Below are positions 56,254-64,000 of a DNA stretch of 64,000 bases, one piece after another. Under the pieces are notes generated by a model. That model searched no databases. It was not told the DNA's origin and saw only the letters and a program-made list of their open reading frames with translations. This stretch comes from Oscarella lobularis (lineage: Eukaryota > Porifera > Homoscleromorpha > Homosclerophorida > Oscarellidae). The stretch's first letter is position 1, and each line of letters starts with the position of its first letter. Made by a program: the position numbers and the translations under genes. The stretch spans positions 3,955,882 to 4,019,881 of the forward strand of contig NC_089176.1 of the NCBI RefSeq assembly GCF_947507565.1, read 5' to 3'.

Positions 56254-57199
56254 TTAGCAAGCACAATCCCCACCGGGCTTGTTGGAATCCTTGCCACCCA
56301 CCAAAACATTTGCACCTTCTTTCTTTGCTTCGGACTTAGCAACGGGATTCTTTTGTAGAATATTCTCCGTCAAAGTCATAAATGCCTAGATAAAAATAGT
56401 CGCGATTCATATGACACACTTTCCACGCGTTGTGTGATGTATATGCATGGGGGGACACGCCCACTTTTTATGTATATGTATACCTCTTCTATGTTTATGC
56501 TATTCTTTGCGCTCGTCTCGAAGAAGGGAATGCCGTGCTCGCGCGCGATTCTTTGCCCCTGTTCTCGTTGCACTTTTCGCTTATCTTCGCAATCGCACTT
56601 GTTTCCTAGAAGCATCCGTTCCACGCCCGGAGTCGCGTGCTTGAAAGTAAGAAAATAAGAAAAATCAACGATTCTACGTTTCTATTCTTTTACCTCGTCA
56701 ATGTTTCGAAGCCATTTCGATATATTATCGAACGTCTTCTCGGACGTGATGTCATAGACGAGCATAATGCCCTTAATTAAAAAGAGGACCACGCCCACTC
56801 GAGGAGTGAACTCTCCGAATCGCGTTCTCAGACCCTACCATGGCTCCCCGATAGTAGGAAGTGGTGATCGTGTGAAAGCGCTCTTGTCCGGCCGTGTCCC
56901 TAAGTGAGCGAGTCGAATCTTCGAGCGCTCTTACCGTTATTTTCGCTCTCTTACCAGATTTGAAGCTTGATGCGCTTTCCGTGCAATTCTACGGTCTTGA
57001 TTTTGAAATCGATGCCTGTCGGAGTGCGCGCGTCGCGTTTTTTCGCCTTTTTCATCTCGCGATTTCGCCTACCGATCGTCGATATGAACGTCGTGTTGAA
57101 CGCGTCGTCGGAGAAGCGAAAGAGAACGCACGTCTTGCCAACGCCGCTGTCTCCAATCAGCAGAAGCTTGAAGAGCACGTCGAAGTTCTTCTTAGCCAT
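56254..57199 (-). CDS. RAB10: Small GTPase Rab10
   Basis: Rab10 directs vesicle traffic in exocytic and recycling routes. Six exons join in phase: 57199-57073, 57015-56955, 56899-56839, 56771-56694, 56639-56484 and 56385-56254, for 204 residues. The P-loop (GDSGVGKT), switch I (TFISTIGIDFK), switch II (WDTAGQERF), NKCD and SAK nucleotide-binding motifs are all present, and the C-terminus ends CAC, a prenylation signal. The start [20 protein letters not shown] and [15 protein letters not shown] match Rab10 better than Rab8 or Rab13. Length is normal. Confidence 0.95.
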
Positions 57200-57284
57200 G
57201 TTGTTGCTAGTGACGTCACGTACGGGATACGAACGGGAGTGTCTACGCCCTTGAGAGGAGCAAGGAGAAAAAATCAAACATGTT

Positions 57285-60200
57285 TTAAGTGAGAGAAGGA
57301 AGACGTAAAGCGTCCGAAATCAGTTTTTTGTGTTCCAAAACGTGATTGCCTTTATTTCCGGTGGCAGTCGCAGCAGACGGAAGTCGTCCAGCGTACCTAA
57401 AAAATAAATAAATAATTAACTCGATTAAAAGGAAATTTTCTACGCACTCTATTCGTTCTACGCCCGCTGTTCCAAAGCGCGGCTGCACGTAGGCCCACGC
57501 TCCCATATTCTTCGGTTCCTCCTGCGCCCAGACGATATCGGCGCGGGGAAACTTCTCGATTTCAGCGCGAACCAAGTCGTAAGGAAAGGGAGAAATCTGT
57601 ACGCGATTCGTCCAAACTTCGAAGAAACACGCAACGTTCTACTCTTACTTGTTCGATTCTTGCTACAGAAACGCTTTCTTCGAGACCCTCCGCGTCTCTG
57701 GCCTTCGATAGACGATGTATTTCACTTCAATAGAGTCGCTTTTTTACCTTTGCGAGGTCGTAGTAAATTTTTCCTGTACAGAAGACGATTTTTTTGACGT
57801 TGTCGCTCGGCTGGACGACGGGATCCGATATGAGTCTTTTGAACGACGTATCTGAACCGAAAATTAATTATGAAAGAGTACGAAATTTAATTTTTACCTG
57901 GCAGCATTTCGTCGAACGACGATCGCGCTTCCTTGAGACGAAGCAGACTTTTGGGGGTCATAAGTATGAGCTAGAAATTAATTAAGAGAGTACACAGTAG
58001 GGTCTCGTTTTCCTCTAAGAGAAAGAAACTGTACTGGTTTTCGAAAGGGCATTGCTAGCTGTCGTCTGATAATGTGAAAAAAGTTGGCTGGAGTCGTACA
58101 ATTAGCAACCTAATATAAGGACTCAATTCTCTAAGGATCCTAAGGGAAAAGTTTCCTTACGATCCAATTGGCGTCGTGCAATTGATGCAACTCCATTTCG
58201 GAACTCGAATATCGCTAGAATCGACGTCACAAGAACTCTATTTTTTTTATGAGTCAGTGTACCGGCATGTCTTCCGGGTCGTCGTTGCACATTTGAAGAA
58301 AGCGTTCGGGTCTCGCACTCGAATGTTCAGGACCCTGATAGTTTTAGAGAATTCTTGGTTTATTTTTTTTTTGATTCTCACCATTCCTTCGTATCCGTGC
58401 GGTAAAAGTAGCGTTAGGCCGCTTTGTCGAACCCACTTGTCCTGTCCGCTGCTCAAAAACTGGTCAATGATACACTGTAGGAGAAAAAAATTGATGATTT
58501 GTTTTTGGAAAAAAAGATTTCGTCCTACTTGAGCCGTGTTATTAAAATCGCCGAATTGCGCCTCCCAACAGACGAGAGACTTAGGACTAGCCAAACTAAA
58601 ACCGAGTTCAAAGCCTAGGAAACCGACTTGGAGCGCCCTTGCTAGAGAATCGTGTCTTTTTTTTACCAAGTACAGCGTATTCGGAGAGAGAACTATTGCA
58701 TACGGTGTAGTGAGCTTGTTCTCCTTTCGGATACAACTCGTTGAGAGGATTATACGTGTTTTGATCTCTCGATTGATCGTGCAAGAGGTGATGCCGATGA
58801 CTAGGAGAGATTTGGAGGAGGTCTACGTGACGTCATATGTCTCTAAACCTGAATGTTCCTCTCTCGACGTCTTGGCCACTCAGGCGAACGTGAATGTCGT
58901 CTTTTAGAAGCGATCCAAAGGCGAGCGCCTCTCCCAACGCCCAGTCGGCTTCTCGATTATCGATCATTTGTTTTCGACTCTTCAGCATGCGTACGACACC
59001 TAGAATGCGACGATGAAATATCGGATAATTATCTCGGGTTTTATACCGCCGTGAAGTTTGAAGTCAGGATCGTCGGGTTGAGAGCTGAATTTAGCGCTGA
59101 TGTGCTGGAGAACGTCTTCATCGACTCCCGTCTGTTCAATGGGTTGAAGAGAATTATCGTTGGGGAAGAATTCTTAAAGGAAAGATTGGTTTAATTAATT
59201 AAGTCGTCGTTTCTTTTACTTTTCCACGGTGAATCGAGCCACCATTCGGGTTTCTGTTCGGGTTTGTCTTTCGCTATTTTGAAACTCTTTTCGCAGATTT
59301 CGTCATATTTGGCGACCTCCTCTTGATACTCCTGTTCGGTGATGACGTTTCCTTCGAGCAATTTTCCGCGATAGATGTCGACGACTTTGGGATGCTTGGA
59401 TATAATTTGATACATTCGTGGCTGCGTGAACATGGGCTCATCCGACTCATTATGCCCATTCTTCCGATAGCAAACCTAAAGGAAAAAAGATGACGTCACT
59501 ATAGAGGGCATATCCCCTTTGAAAAAAATAGAGAAACTAATAATATAATTGAGTTCTATTTAATTTATTTTATTAGGAAGTGGGGCTTTATTGAATTCTG
59601 ATTTTAATTTCTTCTTACTAGATCTATAACGACGTCTTTCTGGAATTTTTCTCGCCATTCGACGGCGACGTTGCAGACGCGCATCACCGCTTCCGGGTCG
59701 TCGGCATTCACGTGAAATATCGGCGCGTTGGTCACCTTGGCGACGTCCGTGCAATAAGGAGACGATCTCGCCACGCGGGGATCCGTCGTAAAACCGATTT
59801 GATTATTGACAACGACGTGGATTGTGCCGTGGGTTGTATAGTGGGGAAGATCGCTTAGATGGAAGGTTTCGTAGACGACGCCTTGGCCGGCGAACGCCGC
59901 ATCGCCGTGAATGAGGATGGACATTGTCTAGAGGAAATTCTCAAGGGTCTTTTAGGATTCTTATTCTTTTTTTACACCTTTTTTCCGTCTTTGTCTTTGT
60001 TGTAGAATTGCTCGGCGCGAGTCTTTCCTTGAACAACGGGATCCACAGCTACAATAGAATAGTATTTATTATAGTCTAAATTTCTATGTTCACCTTCGAG
60101 GTGCGATGGATTGGCTACTATTGATATTCTCACGTCTTTCTTTGTTACCGTGTTCACTCTTTCAATCGACGTTCCCAAGTGATATTTGACGTCACCTGAT

Positions 60201-61566
60201 CCCTCGTCATTCGGATCTAATCTCGGATCGAATTGACTGAATAGTTGCTCTAGGGGTTTCCTAGCAACGTTCGCGAGAACGTTGAGACGACCGCGATGAG
60301 GCATGCCGAAGACAAAGCTCTCCACGCCAAGCGCATTTGATTGGTCAATGATGTGTTTCAAAGCGGGAATGAGGACCTTGAGAGAAAGAAGAAAGGCGTA
60401 ACGTAACGTAACGTAAACGTTACGTGACTTCCAAATATGGTCAAGGGGAGTGGTGATGTCACAAAGGCAAGCGGACCAATCAGGAGAAGAGTTCTTACCT
60501 CACATCCTTCAAGACCGAATCGTTTCTCTGAGGGCCATTTCTTAGCAAGAAACTCTTCAAATCTTAGACAAAAAAAAAGAAATCTTCTATATGAAATAGG
60601 ATAGAGGAGTTTTTCTACCGTGTGGATCGGATGAGACGCGTGATTAGACGTCGACGATCTTCTGACGACATTGCGTCGCCTCTTGGCGATTCGAATTTCT
60701 CTCGTATCCAATCACATTTCTCCTTGTCGTTGATGAACATGAATTCGACTCCCGTCGTTTTACAGTAAGCGTTCTAGTAGAGAGGGTCACGTGATTTTTG
60801 AAATTCAATTAATAAATACTTACGTCCAATCTTCGAATTATTTCGCCCAATTTTAGCGCTTTTTCTTTTCCGCCAATAAACGTCAACTTGGGTAGCTGAA
60901 ATTCTCTACCCATATCCGCTTCAGCTACAAATATCCGATAAATATTAATCTCATTTTTCCTAAAATTTAATTTCCTACTGAATTCGAAGTCTTTTCCTCT
61001 AAGCAACTCAGCCGAAGGTCTAAGCACATCTCCCGGACTACGCTTAACGCCGCTAATACCCAACGGATCCAACTGCGCAACGAGATGACCTCGAACCTGA
61101 GAGCAAACCCCCCCACACGCTCACGTGACAGGAACAGGGATCGCGTTTCGCGCTGCTTCTCGTTTATTTACCTGATAGGCGCGTATTGTCGCTTGAACGG
61201 CCAAATGTTCTTTAACGCTACGCGAATCGGGTGGCGAAGAGAGGGCGGGAAGCGGGGTTTCTGTGGAGAGAGAGGAGGGATGCGCGTGCGCTGATCCCGG
61301 AGCGGCTCCTGCTGTGACCAGACCAAAATGCGTGTCCCACGACTGGGTTTTGGGGGGTTTAGAGTTCTGTTGTTTTTTTATTGATTGGATGGGGGGGTTA
61401 CTTTGTGGACGCTTTTCGGGTCGTCGAGCCACGATTCGTACATTGCTTCGATGTAGGAGCTCGATGTTCCATTTAGGAAGGGCTCCTTTGTGTGTCGGGC
61501 CGATGTCGATGCGGCACGGTAGAGTAGGACGCGGTAGCGATGAGGTAAGAGCCTGAAGCGAATCAT
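57285..61566 (-). CDS. OGDH: 2-oxoglutarate dehydrogenase E1 component
   Basis: The E1 subunit decarboxylates 2-oxoglutarate with thiamine diphosphate in the mitochondrial matrix and feeds the lipoyl groups of E2. Exon 1 starts [20 protein letters not shown] (a presequence), then [20 protein letters not shown]. Later exons show [101 protein letters not shown] and [20 protein letters not shown] (thiamine-diphosphate site), and the C-terminal exon ends [20 protein letters not shown]. All regions expected for a roughly 1000-residue enzyme are present over about 18 exons. One intron holds a CArG/ATF/CCAAT repeat (60395-60500). The 5' end is duplicated at 63388-63770. Confidence 0.94.
60395..60500. 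repeat. Third copy of the CArG/ATF/CCAAT dispersed repeat
   Basis: In an OGDH intron: repeated GTAACGTAACG, a perfect CArG box CCAAATATGG (60431-60440), GTGATGTCACAAAGGCAAGC and CCAATCAGGAG, then GAGTTCTT. The order and spacing match the unit at 3676-3835. Confidence 0.78.
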
Positions 61567-62044
61567 TTTCTTTCACTGCACGAGATCCCGACGACTAGGC
61601 TACGGGACACAGAGAAATACCCGGAACCTAACCCTCCTCCTTCTAATCTCACGCGAATCGCACGCGAACGCCTCGTCTCTGATCGCCTCACGCTGCGTTA
61701 TACAGAGAGAAAGATTCCTGCTCTCGATCGGATCGCACGCGACCTCTCTGATCCGATCGCCTCACGCGATCGCACGCAAAAATCGCCTCCTCCTCTCTAA
61801 TCGCCTCGCGCGGATCGCACGCAAATCGCCTCCTCTCTAATCGTCTCACGCGGATCGCACGCAAATCCCCTCCTCCTCTCGGATCGCCTCAGATCGGCCG
61901 AATCGCCTTGTTATACGGGACACAGAAAAGGATCCCGGAACCGGATCGCACGCGACTTACGCGACCAATAAAGCTATATCAGAGGTGACTTTAGTATCAG
62001 TATCATCATATTTATTTACCCACGGGTGCTTTCCGCATTCAGAG
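61567..62044. promoter_or_regulatory. Divergent promoter region between OGDH and a GIY-YIG gene
   Basis: Fewer than 480 bases separate the two start codons. The interval contains a degenerate minisatellite (see next entry) and must serve both genes. A shorter version, without the satellite, lies between the duplicated OGDH fragment and the next GIY-YIG gene (63771-63865). Confidence 0.5.
61670..61890. repeat. GATCGC-rich minisatellite
   Basis: Imperfect repeats of about 35-40 bases, each containing CGGATCGCACGCAAATCGCC or a close variant followed by TCCTCCTCTC and TAATCGCCTC. Confidence 0.75.
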
Positions 62045-62485
62045 ATGTTCTTTGTCTATATTCTCCGCTTATGCTGCGAAATGTTTTATGTTGGATCTAC
62101 GAAGAATTTGAGAAGTCGTCTGAGAGCGCACAATCACGGGACGGGAGCCGAATTTACGAAGCTTCATGCAGTTCAGGCTGTTCAAGTCATCTTGCCGTAC
62201 GAGTCTAAGAAAGAGGCACTGTGCGGAGAAATGATGGCAACTCTTTGGGTGATGAAAAAACGAGGAATAGATAACGTCAGGGGTGGGCCTTACAGCAAAA
62301 TAAACTTATCAGACACCACAAAGGAAGGAATACAAACGCTAATACAGACACTAATTGACTTTTCGTACGACAAATTAATGGCAACTCTTCAGCTGATGTA
62401 CGAACGAGGCCAAATGAATTTATCAGAAACGCAGAAAGTATTTGATCACCTTAAGGTAGCTGTGGGGTTGTCGTTAGGGGCGTGA
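62045..62485 (+). CDS. GIY-YIG nuclease of a second subfamily, 3' end replaced by a transposon
   Basis: 146 residues unrelated in detail to the MECR-linked family. VYI (4-6) and YVG (15-17) form the first two motifs, followed by Arg in LRSRLRAH, GAEFTK, an acidic residue in the helix KKEALCGEMMATL, and GIDNVRGGPYSKINL. GIY-YIG domains followed by such an NVRGG motif are known from several protists, algae and large DNA viruses. Residues 137-146 and the stop codon come from a TTAA-flanked insertion starting at 62455. Without it the frame runs on into a CCHC zinc knuckle at 63117. An in-frame upstream start at 61985 is possible, but the copy at 63866 supports 62045. Confidence 0.8.
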   Translation: MFFVYILRLCCEMFYVGSTKNLRSRLRAHNHGTGAEFTKLHAVQAVQVILPYESKKEALCGEMMATLWVMKKRGIDNVRGGPYSKINLSDTTKEGIQTLIQTLIDFSYDKLMATLQLMYERGQMNLSETQKVFDHLKVAVGLSLGA

Positions 62486-63116
62486 CAGACGTTGTAATAG
62501 GGAAGGGAAGGGCGTTCCTTCAGCATTTACAGTACTGTACGACGCGTTCGGTGTAGTGCCTTTAGAGACTTCTGCCGCTGGTATCGATCGAAACCGCGAC
62601 AAAGCCGTCTTTCCTTTTCGCCGATGCCTAAAAGCGGCTAACGTTTCAAGTTGAGATCCTCTATCATTACTCGAAGCAACTATACACGGGCTTTTGTCGA
62701 GCAGTCTCTTCCTTATAAAGATATCGCCGTTTTGCGCCAGATTTCGGCCATCGCGACCGAAAATGGAGCCGTATTTCAGCGATTTCGCAACCAAACGACA
62801 AAAGCTCGTGTAGTTGCTTCGAGTAATGACGGAGGATGGCGAACGTTAGCCGCTTTTGGGCATCGAAGAAAATCTAACCTGCGAAAGTAGCCGCGAAGGC
62901 GACTTTGTCGCTGGTTTCGATACTAGAGGCGGTAGAAGTCTCTACGGCACTTCCGAACGCGTCGGTTCGTCGATCGGAAGCGAGGATCGGGTAGGACATG
63001 ATTACGTAGAACAGATTACGTGTTAGAACGGGCGTTCGAACTGTAATCACTGAAGGAACGCCTTCCCCTAGCAACGCCTGTCACGCCCCTAACCACACTC
63101 ACACTTGCCACCTTAA
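62451..63116. mobile_element. TTAA-flanked fold-back element
   Basis: The element spans 62455-63112 with TTAA at 62451-62454 and 63113-63116. Its ends are inverted over about 70 bases, including TTAGGGGCGTGACAG on the left and its complement on the right, and begin GGTAGC or GGTGGC, close to the GGTGG start of the 4.4 kb element at 8363. An inner inverted repeat (CGAAGCAACTA...CGGGCTTTTGTCG) makes the whole a long hairpin. Probably a non-autonomous relative of the Kolobok-like element. Confidence 0.82.
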
Positions 63117-63187
63117 TGATCAATGCTTCCATTGTCACCTGCCAGGTCACATGTCTACCCAGTGTCCTAATTCTGGTGGAGGTGGAG
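63117..63187 (+). pseudogene. Severed CCHC zinc knuckle of the GIY-YIG gene
   Basis: In the frame that results from removing the element, the sequence reads NDQCFHCHLPGHMSTQCPN, a perfect C-x2-C-x4-H-x4-C zinc knuckle, followed by a glycine run that enters the assembly gap. Zinc knuckles bind single-stranded nucleic acid. The present gene ends before it. Confidence 0.75.
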
Positions 63188-63387
63188 NNNNNNNNNNNNN
63201 NNNNNNNNNNNNNNNNNNNNNNNNNNNNNNNNNNNNNNNNNNNNNNNNNNNNNNNNNNNNNNNNNNNNNNNNNNNNNNNNNNNNNNNNNNNNNNNNNNNN
63301 NNNNNNNNNNNNNNNNNNNNNNNNNNNNNNNNNNNNNNNNNNNNNNNNNNNNNNNNNNNNNNNNNNNNNNNNNNNNNNNNNNNNNNN
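63188..63387. other. Assembly gap (200 N)
   Basis: Exactly 200 undetermined bases between the zinc-knuckle remnant and the duplicated OGDH fragment; again a gap at a duplication edge. Confidence 1.
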
Positions 63388-63770
63388 CGTGACAGGAACT
63401 CGCGCTGCTCCTCGCTTGAACGGCCAAATGTTCTTTAACGCTACGCGAATAGGGTGTCGAAGAGCGAGGTTTCCGTGGAGAGAGAGGAGGGATGCGCGTG
63501 CGCCCGGATCGGCTCCTGCTGTCACCAGACGAAAATGCGTGTCCCACGACTGGGTTTTGGGGGGTTTAGAGTTCTGTTGTTTTGTTTTCGATTCGATGGG
63601 GTTACTTTGTGGACGCTTTTCGCGTCGTCGAGCCACGATTCGTACATTGCTTCGATGTAGGAGCTCGATGTTCCGTTTAGAAAGGGCTCCTTTGTGTGTC
63701 GGGCCGATGTCGATGCGGCGCGGTAGAGTAGGACGCGGTAGCGATGAGGCAAGAGCCTGAAGCGAATCAT
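63388..63770 (-). pseudogene. OGDH 5' fragment (exons 1 and 2)
   Basis: Exon 1 is almost the same as in OGDH ([20 protein letters not shown] onward, with Ala for Pro near its end). Exon 2 is shifted: its frame reads correctly through SWDTHF and then diverges because of several small deletions, and the rest of the gene is absent. It is divergent from the GIY-YIG gene at 63866, as OGDH is from the gene at 62045. Confidence 0.85.
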
Positions 63771-63865
63771 TTTCTTTCACAGTTTCACTAGTTAGCTAAC
63801 CCCCGGGAATTTCCTACGAGCGAGATCCCGACTATAGAGGTGACTTCATTTTTCCGGCTTTGGGA

Positions 63866-64000
63866 ATGTACGTCTATATTCTCGACTTAGAGGACGGAAA
63901 GTTTTATGTTGGATCTACTGCAAAAAAATTGGAGCATCGTTTGAGAGAACATCTTGAAGGCAAAGGCCTCGGAGCCGACTTTACGAAGGCTCACAAACCA
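63866..64000 (+). CDS. GIY-YIG nuclease of the second subfamily, second copy (3' partial)
   Basis: The first 45 residues are present before the window ends: MYVYILDLEDGKFYVGST, then an Arg in LEHRLREH and GLGADFTKAH. VYI and YVG sit at the same places as in the gene at 62045. Its 3' half, including any zinc knuckle, lies outside the window. Confidence 0.8.
   Translation, partial: MYVYILDLEDGKFYVGSTAKKLEHRLREHLEGKGLGADFTKAHKP

Overview
The window is nuclear DNA of an animal with a compact, intron-rich genome. The genes are animal-type (non-muscle myosin II heavy chain, two UNC13D/BAIAP3-like genes, an RGS22-like gene, Rab10, MECR, OGDH, TFIIS). Most introns are 45-60 bases long and genes lie a few hundred bases apart. 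An early-branching animal, perhaps a homoscleromorph-type sponge, would fit; that placement is inference. Two 200-base runs of N (32354-32553, 63188-63387) show that this is a scaffold.

Left part (1-19.8 kb): the 3' two thirds of a myosin II heavy chain (+), an UNC13D-like gene (+), TFIIS (+), a 46-residue hydrophilic protein (+) and a complete nine-exon MECR gene (-). A 4.4 kb DNA transposon with TTAA target duplications sits inside a coding exon of the UNC13D-like gene.

Middle (20-46.5 kb): a region built by repeated duplication. It holds eight intact and one truncated copy of a single-domain GIY-YIG nuclease family, four degraded copies of the 5' end of MECR, and two nearly identical intronless papain-like proteases that carry a C-terminal cystatin-like domain. 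The gene-poor DNA at 27.4-45.6 kb contains fold-back elements, an Ulp1-like exon pair, a predicted four-exon gene, a membrane-anchored P-loop ATPase, a HIRAN-domain gene between inverted repeats, and two long-TIR elements inserted side by side in one 9-bp target.

Right part (46.6-64 kb): an RGS22-like gene (+), a second and intact UNC13D-like gene (-), Rab10 (-), OGDH E1 (-), then a second, unrelated GIY-YIG subfamily duplicated together with the 5' exons of OGDH. One copy of this subfamily was cut by a TTAA-flanked fold-back element that separated the nuclease domain from a CCHC zinc knuckle.

The main theme is that GIY-YIG genes lie head-to-head with host genes (MECR, OGDH) or just upstream of one (RGS22), and that duplications of these genes carry along 5' pieces of the host gene. 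MECR and OGDH are linked in metabolism, since mitochondrial fatty-acid synthesis supplies the lipoyl precursor that the 2-oxoglutarate dehydrogenase complex needs, but their proximity here may be chance. Exon boundaries were read by eye from splice signals, reading phase and family resemblance; nothing was run computationally.
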